39,132 nt of DNA from positions 1-39,132 of the forward strand of contig CAZKBM010000021.1 in assembly GCA_964550985.1 (NCBI GenBank), in the 5' to 3' direction. Every line of letters starts with the position of its first letter. Position 1 is the stretch's first letter. A program made the position numbers and the translations under genes. Below, piece by piece: positions 6,865 through 14,638 of the stretch. The notes beneath the pieces were generated by a model that saw only the letters and a list, made by a program, of their open reading frames with translations, had not been told where the DNA came from and searched no databases. Source of the DNA: JAAYCI01 sp964550985. GTDB lineage: Bacteria; Bacillota; Clostridia; Oscillospirales; Ruminococcaceae.

Positions 6865-9081
6865 CTAACTGGTTGGCGCATATTCTGCGCAGTATGCCAA
6901 AATCTTTTCTATCATCTCACTCATCTCACTGTTTCCAGTTTCTCCCACCAGTGTCTCCAGCCCCTGCACAAAATCGGCGGGAAGTTCTGTAAACACCTCG
7001 CTATTGTACAAGAGGAAGGGCTCCAGGCCTTTGGCAAAGGGGTAGCGGATGCAATAGGTCTCCATAGCGGCCCTATGCAGGGGCAGGCAGCGCTCTCCCG
7101 CCCCGTAAAGCTGGGTTTGCGCATACTCGCCAAGCAAAAAGTGCAAAAACAGCATCCCGGCCTTTTGCCGGTTTTCACTTACGCTTGCATTCACCAGGAA
7201 GCCATCTCGGAAATGAATGTTGGCGTTTCCATTTTTGGTAAACGGAAGAAGGGTTACCTGCCCGGGCCAATACTTTTTGGCCTGGTTCATGGAAGCGGGG
7301 GTGCTGCCGCCCATAAACAGCGCCCTCGCCTCGGGCTTAATGGCAAAACTATCTGTGGGCGGCCGGTAGTTGTGCAGATAATACTTAAACAGGCTCGTAT
7401 CTTCTTCGGTAAAAGTAAACTTGCCATCCTGGTATTTATCAGGGTAGTATTGGGCAATCAGCGTAAGATACTGGGCGGGGGTAAGGAATATTTCCTCAAC
7501 AAGCCCTTCACGCTGGGGCTGCATAAGCTGGCTGGGGGAAGTGAGGGCGCTTGGCAGTGTTTCCGTCCACAGCGAGGTTTTGGCAAGGTTTACAAAAACC
7601 AGGTTTTCCATCTCCATGCCCAGGTACACGGTGTTTGGGTTTGGCGTTTCGGGGTTTTGGGCCAGGGCATCCATATAGCCGCCGTAGAGGTAATATTGCT
7701 CTTTGTTCAGGCCAAGAAGCAGGGGGCTCACGTCGGCTGCGAGCAAGGCCTCGCCGCCCGGGAAGGCAAAAAACAGGGCGGGGGCGTCTGGCGTGGAAAA
7801 ATGGATTCCGCCCGCCTGCATCTCCTCGGGGGTTTTCCCCACAATTTCCACCTGGTGCTGGGGGTATTGCTGCATAAAAGCCCCCGCCAACGCCCGGTAA
7901 GCATCCTCTTGCCCGGCTTCTACCACCACAGAAAAAGTCTCGGGCGCAATGTCAAAATCGGCCAGGGTGGGGTTTTCAATCCTCACCTCCGGCTCTGCCG
8001 AAAGTTGCCAAAAGGTAAAGGCACCCCCCAGCGTTACCAGGGCCAGCAACAACAGGCCTAAAGCCAGGCGCAGACGTTTTTGTTTTTTAATCTCCTCCTC
8101 GGGGAAGTTGCAGTTTGCCTGCCCATGCAGGGCTTTTTGCATCTCCTCGGCCGAGGCAAAACGCAATTCGGGGCGCAGGGCCAGGGCTTTCATCACGGCT
8201 CTGTCCACCCCAATTTCCACAGCGGCCCCGTTTTGAGATGGTCTTTGCAGGCGGTCTTTCTCCCAGCGCTGAATGGATTCTTCGGGGGTATCTCCGGTTA
8301 ACATTTTGTACCAGGTGGCCCCGGCGGCGTACAAATCGGTGCGGGGGCTTTGCTTCATGTTGCTGCGGTACTGTTCGGGCGGGGCGTAGCCTTTTTTCAC
8401 CACCACGTTTTGCGTCCATTCCTCTTTGGTGGAAAAGCGGGCCGCGCCAAAATCCAAAAGCTTTATGCGGCCATCTTGTAACATAAAAATATTGTCCGGG
8501 CTCACATCCCGGTGCAGTACCCCTTTTTTGTGGATGCAAGAAAGCGCGCAGAGCAGGGCATCCATCACGGCGGCGGCCTCTTCCTGGGGCAGGCGTCCAC
8601 CCCTGGCCGCCAGATGCTCTTTCAGGGTTTCCCCCTCTAAGTATTCCATTACAATATAGGCGGTGTTGTTGCATGTAAAAAAATCCAGCACGTTTACAAT
8701 ATTATTGGCTTCGCCGCCAAACTGCGCCATCTGCTGCGCTTCGGCCAAAAAGTGAGAGAGCTGAACCTCATATTCTTCTGTTTGCTGGCCGGTATAGGGC
8801 CGTAGAACCGCCTGTCTGGGCAAGCGCGCCGCCAGGTTCTGGGGAAAGAATTCTTTGATGGCCACGATAGAGGAAAGGCGAAGGTCGTAAGCTTTGTAAG
8901 TTACGCCAAAGCCCCCAATGCCCAAAATAGTGCCAACCACATATCGCCCCAAAAGCTGTGTTCCCGGCTGCAGCATATAGGCGGGGTTGTTTTGGGTGCT
9001 TTGCACAAAGCCGCAATGAGGGCAAACCTCGTAGCCGCCGGTGGGCAAAAAACAGGCAAGGCAGTAATCGCGCATTTCCAC
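6865..9081 (-). CDS. Ser/Thr kinase fused to solute-binding-like domain
   Basis: The protein has 738 residues. The zinc ribbon (Cys7, 10, 20, 23) and kinase domain (about 46-320) match its neighbour: glycine loop LGIGGFGVTY, Lys76 in VAIKEF, HRDVSPDN starting at 190, DFG at 210-212, GYAPPEQY. A single membrane span lies at about 338-359. The remaining 375 residues outside resemble an ABC extracellular solute-binding protein of the SBP_bac_1 type: an ETFSVVVEAGQEDAYRALAG opening, FMQQYPQHQVEIV, a later block with YLHNYRPP and ALFMGGSTPASMNQA. The predicted output is cytoplasmic phosphorylation on extracellular ligand binding (inference). GTG 9081 is 7 bases after AGGAGG; ATG 9075 and TTG 9087 are in-frame alternatives. 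It heads the operon behind the promoter at 9191-9220. Confidence 0.9.
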   Translation of the reverse strand: MEMRDYCLACFLPTGGYEVCPHCGFVQSTQNNPAYMLQPGTQLLGRYVVGTILGIGGFGVTYKAYDLRLSSIVAIKEFFPQNLAARLPRQAVLRPYTGQQTEEYEVQLSHFLAEAQQMAQFGGEANNIVNVLDFFTCNNTAYIVMEYLEGETLKEHLAARGGRLPQEEAAAVMDALLCALSCIHKKGVLHRDVSPDNIFMLQDGRIKLLDFGAARFSTKEEWTQNVVVKKGYAPPEQYRSNMKQSPRTDLYAAGATWYKMLTGDTPEESIQRWEKDRLQRPSQNGAAVEIGVDRAVMKALALRPELRFASAEEMQKALHGQANCNFPEEEIKKQKRLRLALGLLLLALVTLGGAFTFWQLSAEPEVRIENPTLADFDIAPETFSVVVEAGQEDAYRALAGAFMQQYPQHQVEIVGKTPEEMQAGGIHFSTPDAPALFFAFPGGEALLAADVSPLLLGLNKEQYYLYGGYMDALAQNPETPNPNTVYLGMEMENLVFVNLAKTSLWTETLPSALTSPSQLMQPQREGLVEEIFLTPAQYLTLIAQYYPDKYQDGKFTFTEEDTSLFKYYLHNYRPPTDSFAIKPEARALFMGGSTPASMNQAKKYWPGQVTLLPFTKNGNANIHFRDGFLVNASVSENRQKAGMLFLHFLLGEYAQTQLYGAGERCLPLHRAAMETYCIRYPFAKGLEPFLLYNSEVFTELPADFVQGLETLVGETGNSEMSEMIEKILAYCAEYAPTS

Positions 9082-9190
9082 CTTCAACCCTCCTGCTGTG
9101 GTTATTTAATCATACTGCGGCAAACGGCGCGTATGTTGTAAAGCCATTTTATAAGGGCTGCTCAATCACTTAAACGTGTAAGTTGCTGCT

Positions 9191-9220
9191 AGTATACTAC
9201 TTTACAAAGCTATGTGTCAA
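9191..9220 (-). promoter_or_regulatory. Sigma-A promoter of the kinase operon
   Basis: On the minus strand a perfect -35 TTGACA (9215-9220) and a -10 TATACT (9191-9196) are separated by 18 bases. The start of the first kinase lies about 110 bases downstream. The -10 overlaps a palindrome TAGTATACTA, which could be an operator or coincidence. The rest of the 9082-9391 interval shows nothing else I can support. Confidence 0.75.
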
Positions 9221-9391
9221 TGTTTTATCCCGGCCGCCCCAAAGTGCCGAAGCCTTAAAGAGCCAAAGGCCCCCTTGGTTTTATTTTGCCGCCGTTTATG
9301 GTATGATAAACGGAACATAGGGTTTACAGCCTTGGCTGCCGGTAAATTGCAAAGACAGATGGGAAAAAGGCGGCTTTTGGGAAAGGACAGC

Positions 9392-10549
9392 ATGACCTAC
9401 TGTTTTTTTAGCGCCCAATATCCGCCCCATTTGGGCGGTGTGGAAAGCCATACCCGCCGCTTGGCCGAGAAGGTTGTTCAAAATGGCGGCCGGGCTTTGG
9501 TGGTAACAAGCGAATACCCCGGCCAGCCCGAGCGAGAAACGGGTGAAACCGGCGTGGAGATTTTTAGGCTGCCCAGTTGGCGGCTTGCCAATGGGCAGAT
9601 GCCCGTGGTAAAGCCCGGGGCGCACACCCGGCGGCTTTTTGCCGAACTTGCAAGCCTGCCCACTGACCGTATTGTGGTGCAAACCAGGCTGTACCCGCTG
9701 AGCTTGGCGGGGGTATCTTTTGCCAAAAAGCGGGGGATACCCGCCATTGTGATTGAGCACGGCTTTGCCTACAACACAGCGGCAAACGGGTTTATAAACC
9801 TGGGCCTTGGCCTGTATACAGCGGTGCTGCGGCGGCTGGTATACCGGCGCTGCACCCATTTTTATGCGGTTTCACAAAGTTCGGCAAGCTGGCTAAAGGC
9901 GCACGGCATACAGCCCGAGGGCCTTTTTTATAACGGCATATCGGCCGAGGAAGTACAGGCCGCTAAAACTGCCCCGGCCCGGAATTATCGGGCGGAATTT
10001 GGCATTGGGGAGCCTGCGCTGCTGCTGGCCTACGCCGGGCGGCTGATTCCCCAAAAAGGTATTTTAGAGCTGGCGCAGGCGGCCGAGCGCTATAACCAAA
10101 CGGCCCCGTGGCCCCTGTATCTGCTGGCGGCGGGGGAGGGGGAACTGGCCGGGCGGCTGCAAAGCGACGAATTTCCCCACCTATATTTTTTAGGTCCTCT
10201 TCCTTTTGAAGAGGTAATTGCCCTGTACGGCCAGGCCGATATGGTGTGTTTGCCCACGGGGATGCCGGAGGGCCTGCCTTCGGCCCTGCTGGAGGCGGGC
10301 GCCTGTGGCAGCTTTGTGCTGGCCACCCGCAAAGGGGGGGTTACCGAAGTGGTACCCAGCGCCGAATACGGCCTGCTTTTGGAGGATAACCGCCCCGAAA
10401 CCCTGCTGGCTGCCCTGCAAAAGGCGGCGGCAGACGAGGCCTACCGCAGAGCCGCGGCCAAAAAATTACATGGCCGGGTGATGGAACAGTTCACCTTTGA
10501 CGCGCTGTACCAAACACTGGAAAACTTGCCCTGGGAGGAAGATGCGTGA
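9392..10549 (+). CDS. Family 4 glycosyltransferase
   Basis: The protein has 385 residues with the two-domain GT-B layout of GT4 enzymes, which transfer a sugar from a nucleotide donor with retention. The N-terminal acceptor domain begins MTYCFFSAQYPPHLGGVESH, the classic HLGGVE opening. The C-terminal donor domain begins near LLLAYAGRLIPQKGILELAQ, and the MPEGLPSALLEAGACGSFVLA block contains the conserved EGLPxxLLEAxACG signature. ATG 9392 is chosen for its GGAAAGG site and the family-typical start; the in-frame extension upstream to 9212 is not family-like. Its last four bases overlap the GT2 gene (GTGA), so the two are translationally coupled. It probably builds a glycolipid or cell-surface glycan (inference). 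Confidence 0.93.
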   Translation: MTYCFFSAQYPPHLGGVESHTRRLAEKVVQNGGRALVVTSEYPGQPERETGETGVEIFRLPSWRLANGQMPVVKPGAHTRRLFAELASLPTDRIVVQTRLYPLSLAGVSFAKKRGIPAIVIEHGFAYNTAANGFINLGLGLYTAVLRRLVYRRCTHFYAVSQSSASWLKAHGIQPEGLFYNGISAEEVQAAKTAPARNYRAEFGIGEPALLLAYAGRLIPQKGILELAQAAERYNQTAPWPLYLLAAGEGELAGRLQSDEFPHLYFLGPLPFEEVIALYGQADMVCLPTGMPEGLPSALLEAGACGSFVLATRKGGVTEVVPSAEYGLLLEDNRPETLLAALQKAAADEAYRRAAAKKLHGRVMEQFTFDALYQTLENLPWEEDA

Positions 10550-11298
10550 AATTGCTGGTTGTGATTCCGGCGTATAATGAGCAGGCAAACCTGGCCGCGG
10601 TGGTAGAGCACCTGCGGGAGGCTTGCCCTGCGGCGGATTTTGTTGTGGTGAATGACGGAAGTACCGATAAAACCCTGGAGATATGCCAAAAGCATCAGTA
10701 CCCCTTGCTAAATTTACCGGTAAACTTGGGCCTGGCAGACGCCGTGGGCACCGGGATGAAATACGCCTGGCAAAATGGGTATGAAGCGGCTGTGCAATTT
10801 GACGCCGACGGGCAGCACCGGGCCGAATACATTGGCCCCATGCTGCAAAAACTGCAAGAGGGTTACGATATTGTGTGTGGCAGCCGCTTTATAAACCAAA
10901 AAAAACCCTTTACCCCACGTATGCTGGGCAGCCGCCTCATCAGCCTGGCCATTCGGCTTACCACCGGGAAAAAGCTGAGCGACCCCACCAGTGGAATGCG
11001 GATGTACAGCAGGCGCATTATTGGGGAGTTTGCCACCCAAATTAACCACACCCCAGAGCCGGACACCATCAGCTACCTGATTAAAAAAGGCGCCAAGGTG
11101 GCGGAAATACCCGTGATGATGACAGAGCGCGCTGCGGGGGAGAGTTATTTAAACTCCATCAACTCGGTGCGGTATATGCTGCGCATGGGGGTTTCCATTA
11201 TTTTGGTGCAATGGTTCCGCGGCGGCAGCCTGCCCCCACACGGGCCGCAGGGCCAAAATAGGGCTTTGCAGGCGCAGGAAAAAGAAAGTAGAGGATAG
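10546..11298 (+). CDS. Family 2 glycosyltransferase
   Basis: The protein has 250 residues. The GT-A nucleotide-sugar fold begins MKLLVVIPAYNEQANLAAVV, followed by VVNDGSTDKT and the DxD motif in QFDADGQH (Asp86/Asp88), which coordinates the metal and donor. The region LSDPTSGMRMYSR is typical of dolichyl-phosphate-mannose-synthase-like GT2 enzymes. There are no long membrane spans except a weakly hydrophobic stretch near 215. The GTG start overlaps the preceding GT4 stop. DUF2304 follows 2 bases later. DUF2304 proteins commonly neighbour such GT2 genes, so the three genes are one unit, probably making a lipid-linked sugar (inference). Confidence 0.92.
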   Translation: MKLLVVIPAYNEQANLAAVVEHLREACPAADFVVVNDGSTDKTLEICQKHQYPLLNLPVNLGLADAVGTGMKYAWQNGYEAAVQFDADGQHRAEYIGPMLQKLQEGYDIVCGSRFINQKKPFTPRMLGSRLISLAIRLTTGKKLSDPTSGMRMYSRRIIGEFATQINHTPEPDTISYLIKKGAKVAEIPVMMTERAAGESYLNSINSVRYMLRMGVSIILVQWFRGGSLPPHGPQGQNRALQAQEKESRG

Positions 11299-11300
11299 AG

Positions 11301-11675
11301 ATGGGAATGACCTTGCTACTGCGTGCGGCCTTATTTGGCGGGGCGCTGCTTACGCTAGTGTACTTTTTGCGCCAGATACAAAAAAGCCGTTTGCAAATTG
11401 ATTATGCCATTTTTTGGAGCCTGTTCGCAGGTTTTTTGGTGCTGCTGGGCATCTTCCCCGAAGCGATATTCTGGGTTTCGCGCCTGTTTGGTTTTGAATC
11501 GCCCTCCAACATGGTGTTCCTCATCATCATTTTTGTGCTTACCATAAAGCTTTTTACCAATACCCTAAAGCTGAGTAAGATGAGCCGGCAGATTACCGAG
11601 ATGGCGCAGCATTTGGCGCTGATAGAGGCGCAAAAAGGCGGGGCGGCTTTGGAAGAAAAAACGGAAGAAAATTAG
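11301..11675 (+). CDS. DUF2304 family membrane protein
   Basis: The protein has 124 residues. Three hydrophobic segments (about 4-22, 34-55, 67-87) are followed by a charged cytoplasmic helix ending EEKTEEN. The block KSRLQIDYAIFWSLFAGFLV is typical of DUF2304 proteins, which occur beside GT2 glycosyltransferases and are thought to act as membrane partners or flippase-like components; their exact role is not established. It begins 2 bases after the GT2 stop. Confidence 0.85.
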   Translation: MGMTLLLRAALFGGALLTLVYFLRQIQKSRLQIDYAIFWSLFAGFLVLLGIFPEAIFWVSRLFGFESPSNMVFLIIIFVLTIKLFTNTLKLSKMSRQITEMAQHLALIEAQKGGAALEEKTEEN

Positions 11676-11769
11676 TTTTAGCAAACACGGCCAGGCTTGG
11701 CAAATTGCACAAAACAATCCCTTACAGGCGCCCCGGTTCTCCCCATTATAGCTTTTAAAAAGGACTACC

Positions 11770-13413
11770 ATGCACAAAATTGTTTTGCTCGCCCTCAACG
11801 CAAAATACATCCACAGTTCCCTTTCGGTGTGGGCGCTGGCCGGTGGTGTTTCGCGCTTTGCCTGTGCAGAAGTAAAAACCATTGTGGTGGAGGGAACCAT
11901 CAACCAAAGCCCCGACACAGTGGTGGCGCAGGTGGCCGCCCATACACCCGCCATAATTGGTATTTCTACCTACATTTGGAACGCCCGCCTATTGCCGCAA
12001 ATTCTTGACGGGCTGCATAGAGCCCTGCCGCAGGCGGCGCTGGTTTTGGGCGGCCCCGAGGCCAGCTTTACCGCCGAACACTGGCTGTTAAATGGGGCGG
12101 ACTATGTGCTGCGCGGCGAGGGGGAACGCAGCTTCCCTGCGCTGGTGGACGCGATTTTGGGAAAAAGGCCCCTAGCCGGGATACCGGGGCTTTGCCGCCT
12201 GGCCGAAGGGAAATTTTGCGCAAACGCAGAGGAGGTTTTGGCAGAGGCCCCGCCCGACCCCTACAGTGCGGCCTGGCTTTCGGCGCTGGGCGGCCGCATC
12301 GCCTATTTGGAAACTTCGCGCGGGTGCCCCTTTTCCTGCGCGTTTTGTCTTTCAGGGCAGGCGCAAATACGGTTTTTCCCGCTGGAACGGGCCAAAAGCC
12401 AGCTTTTGGCGCTGTCGCGTTGTGGGGCAAAAACTATTAAATTGGTGGACCGCACCTTTAACTGCAACCGGGAGAGGGCGTATGCCCTGTTTGCCTATGT
12501 TATTGCGCTGGAAACCGATTGTTGCTTTCACTTTGAGGTGGCCGCCGACCTGTTTGACGAGCCCACCCTCGCCCTGCTAAAAACCGCTCCCCCGGGGCGT
12601 ATTCAATTGGAGGCGGGGATACAGAGCTTTTATGAACCCACGCTGGAAGCCATATTGCGGCGTACCAAGCTTGCCAAGGTGACGCAAAATATCAAAGCCC
12701 TGCTTTCGGGCGGGAATATCCATGTACACATTGACCTGATTGCGGGGCTGCCGCTGGAGAGTTTTGCCGAGTTTCAAAATAGTTTTAACAGCGCCTACGT
12801 GCTGGGCGCACACCAGTTGCAACTGGGTTTTTTAAAGCTTTTGCAGGGCAGCCTGCTGCGCGCCCAAGCCCAAACGCTGGATATACAATTTGAAGTACAG
12901 CCGCCCTATGAAATTTTGCAAAACCGCTGGATAAGCGCCGAAGAACTGGATATTTTGCGCAAAACCGAAGATGCGCTGGAACATGCCTATAACAGCGGAC
13001 GTTTTTGGTTTAGCCTGCAATATGTGCTTGGGGCCACCGGCCTGCCCCCCTTTGCCCTCTACCGCGGCCTGGGCGAAGCGGCCCCGCACGGCAGCAGGCC
13101 CCTTTCCCAGTACGCGGGGTGCCTTTACGGCTATTTTTTAACCCTGCCCGGTGTTCAGCCCACACTTTTGCGAGACTGCCTGGTGTGTGACCTTTTGGCG
13201 AGCGCAAAAGGCGAAAGCCTGCCGCCGGTGCTGCGCGTACAGGATGTGCGCCATAAGCAGGTGGCAAAACTGGCGGCGGAAGTTTTGGGGCGGGCAGCCC
13301 CCCGCCGGGAGATAGCCGTGCTGGCCAGCCGTGGCGAGGGTGTTTTTGCAAGCGCCGAGAGAGACCCGGTTACGGGCCGCTTTAGGCTGCATTTTGTAGA
13401 GCTGCCCGTGTAG
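11770..13413 (+). CDS. B12-binding radical SAM protein (DUF4080-like)
   Basis: The protein has 547 residues. An N-terminal Rossmann-type B12-binding domain (about 1-135, with LALNAKYIHSSLSVW and VLGGPEASF) precedes a radical SAM barrel whose cluster motif is GCPFSCAFC (Cys186, 190, 193). The C-terminal part (about 400-547) fits the DUF4080 region seen in this family. Such proteins bind a 4Fe-4S cluster and often cobalamin and perform radical methylation or rearrangement; the substrate of this family is not known. AAGGAC precedes the ATG by 5 bases. The gap from DUF2304 (94 bases) shows no terminator, so it may be cotranscribed. Confidence 0.9.
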   Translation: MHKIVLLALNAKYIHSSLSVWALAGGVSRFACAEVKTIVVEGTINQSPDTVVAQVAAHTPAIIGISTYIWNARLLPQILDGLHRALPQAALVLGGPEASFTAEHWLLNGADYVLRGEGERSFPALVDAILGKRPLAGIPGLCRLAEGKFCANAEEVLAEAPPDPYSAAWLSALGGRIAYLETSRGCPFSCAFCLSGQAQIRFFPLERAKSQLLALSRCGAKTIKLVDRTFNCNRERAYALFAYVIALETDCCFHFEVAADLFDEPTLALLKTAPPGRIQLEAGIQSFYEPTLEAILRRTKLAKVTQNIKALLSGGNIHVHIDLIAGLPLESFAEFQNSFNSAYVLGAHQLQLGFLKLLQGSLLRAQAQTLDIQFEVQPPYEILQNRWISAEELDILRKTEDALEHAYNSGRFWFSLQYVLGATGLPPFALYRGLGEAAPHGSRPLSQYAGCLYGYFLTLPGVQPTLLRDCLVCDLLASAKGESLPPVLRVQDVRHKQVAKLAAEVLGRAAPRREIAVLASRGEGVFASAERDPVTGRFRLHFVELPV

Positions 13414-13455
13414 AGGCCCTGCCCGGCTCTCATAAAGAGTGAAAAGGTGGTTTGG

Positions 13456-13725
13456 ATGGTACAAGAAATTGTAAAAGAGAAAGCCTTTTTGCGCAAACCC
13501 GCAAGCCCCGCAATGGCAGAGGATTTGCCGCTGGCGCAGGCCTTACTGGATACCCTAAGGGCCAACCAGGGGCGCTGCGTGGGGATGGCCGCCAATATGA
13601 TTGGAAAAGCAAAGCGGATGATTGCCGTAGAGGATGGCGGGGACTACCTGCTGATGCTGAACCCCGAGATACTGCTAAGCTGTGCTGCTGCACAGCAAGG
13701 GAGACAACAGACATGCATATTTTAA
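13456..13725 (+). pseudogene. Truncated peptide deformylase
   Basis: The 89-residue product matches the N-terminal two thirds of the short (about 136 aa) clostridial peptide deformylase: MVQEIVKEKAFLRKPASP, then CVGMAANMIG (the GxxAAxxIG nucleotide of motif 1) and DYLLMLNPEI. After NPEI it runs into an unrelated tail and stops. The metal-binding EGCLS and HExxH motifs are absent, so it cannot bind the catalytic metal. The ATG is preceded by AAAGGTGG. The stop overlaps the start of the YaiI gene by 13 bases, so a deletion probably joined the two. The genome must carry another deformylase (inference). Confidence 0.8.
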
Positions 13726-14177
13726 TAGATGCCGACGGCTGCCCGGTGGTGGATATAGCTGTGCGGCTGGCAAAGCAGTATCAAGTTGGCTGTACCATCC
13801 TCTGCGATACCGCCCACGTCTTTCAAAAAGAGGGGGCGGAGACGGTTACGGTGGCCAAAGGGGCCGACAGTGTGGATTTTGCGCTGGTGAACCGGGTGCA
13901 AACCGGCGATATTGTGGTTACGCAGGACTATGGCTTGGCGGCCATGTGCTTGGCCCGCAGGGCCATCCCGCTTAGCCAGGACGGCATGGTTTACAGCGAT
14001 GACAACATCCTCTCCCTGTTACAGGGCAGGGCCATGGCAAAGAGAATCCGCCTGAGCGGCGGCAGGCTGCGGGGCAGCCCAAAGCGCACGGCGGGGCAAA
14101 ACAAAGCGTTTGAGCAAAAATTACAGGAGCTGTTACAAGGGGGACACCATGAAACTGGGAATATACCGCCACTTTAA
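13713..14177 (+). CDS. YaiI/YqxD family protein (DUF188)
   Basis: The protein has 154 residues. It starts MHILIDADGCPVVDIAVRLA, the hallmark of the UPF0178/DUF188 family, with further conserved blocks ADSVDFALVNRVQTGDIVVT, TQDYGLA and a basic C-terminal region RIRLSGGRLRGSPKRT. The family has a PIN-like nuclease fold with conserved aspartates (Asp7, Asp9), but its activity is unproven. GGGAG lies 8 bases before ATG 13713. It overlaps the DUF1653 gene by 29 bases. The C-terminal residues after about 145 may be an extension created by the overlap. Confidence 0.9.
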   Translation: MHILIDADGCPVVDIAVRLAKQYQVGCTILCDTAHVFQKEGAETVTVAKGADSVDFALVNRVQTGDIVVTQDYGLAAMCLARRAIPLSQDGMVYSDDNILSLLQGRAMAKRIRLSGGRLRGSPKRTAGQNKAFEQKLQELLQGGHHETGNIPPL

Positions 14178-14382
14178 AGGCAACAACTACGAACTGCTAT
14201 ACCTTGCCAAACACTCTGAAACTTTAGAGGATTTGGCCGTGTACCGGGCGCTGTATGGCGAGGGCGGCATTTGGGTGCGCCCACTTGGCATGTGGAATGA
14301 ACAGGTGGAGTGGGAAGGGAAAAAAGTAAAGCGGTTTGAATATGTGGGGGATGCGGCCCCCCAAAATGCGCCTGAATATTGA
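14149..14382 (+). CDS. DUF1653 family protein
   Basis: The protein has 77 residues. It matches the DUF1653 pattern: MKLGIYRHFKGNNYELLYLA, then ETLEDLAVYRALYGEGGIWV and RPLGMWNEQVE. The family is a small cytoplasmic beta-rich domain of unknown function. AGGGGG precedes the ATG by 5 bases, inside the end of the YaiI gene, which implies translational coupling. Confidence 0.9.
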   Translation: MKLGIYRHFKGNNYELLYLAKHSETLEDLAVYRALYGEGGIWVRPLGMWNEQVEWEGKKVKRFEYVGDAAPQNAPEY

Positions 14383-14423
14383 GGATGAGAAGGACAGGGA
14401 CGGGAAAGATTAAAAGGTGCTAA

Positions 14424-14586
14424 GGCAACACCGCACAAAGCTGACGCAGCCGCATCACCGGCATCTTTACCCGTCCTATTCCCCAAAAATGCGCGGGAAT
14501 ACACCCAGTATTCCCTGTGCTTTTTGTGAAATCTGCCAAGCAAATCTGCTCGGCGCTTCGCCCACGCTTCTTTGTGCGGTATTACC
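14424..14586. mobile_element. 163-bp MITE with CTAA target duplication
   Basis: The ends are imperfect 17-bp terminal inverted repeats, GGCAACACCGCACAAAG at the left and the complement of GGTAATACCGCACAAAG at the right (two mismatches). CTAA occurs directly outside both ends (14420-14423 and 14587-14590), as expected for a target-site duplication. No coding frame is present. The interior folds around GGGAATAC-ACCCA-GTATTCCC, so the whole element can form a long hairpin. It sits between DUF1653 and the lipoprotein gene. Its mobiliser is not in the window. Confidence 0.8.
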
Positions 14587-14638
14587 CTAAGAAACAAGAA
14601 TCACCTTATAAGTTACTATATTTTACGAGGTTACAAAC

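Noticed and set aside
6727..8061. 444-codon open frame on the plus strand
   Set aside because: It lies antisense to both kinase genes, which have complete conserved domains. Its composition is typical of a GC-rich shadow.
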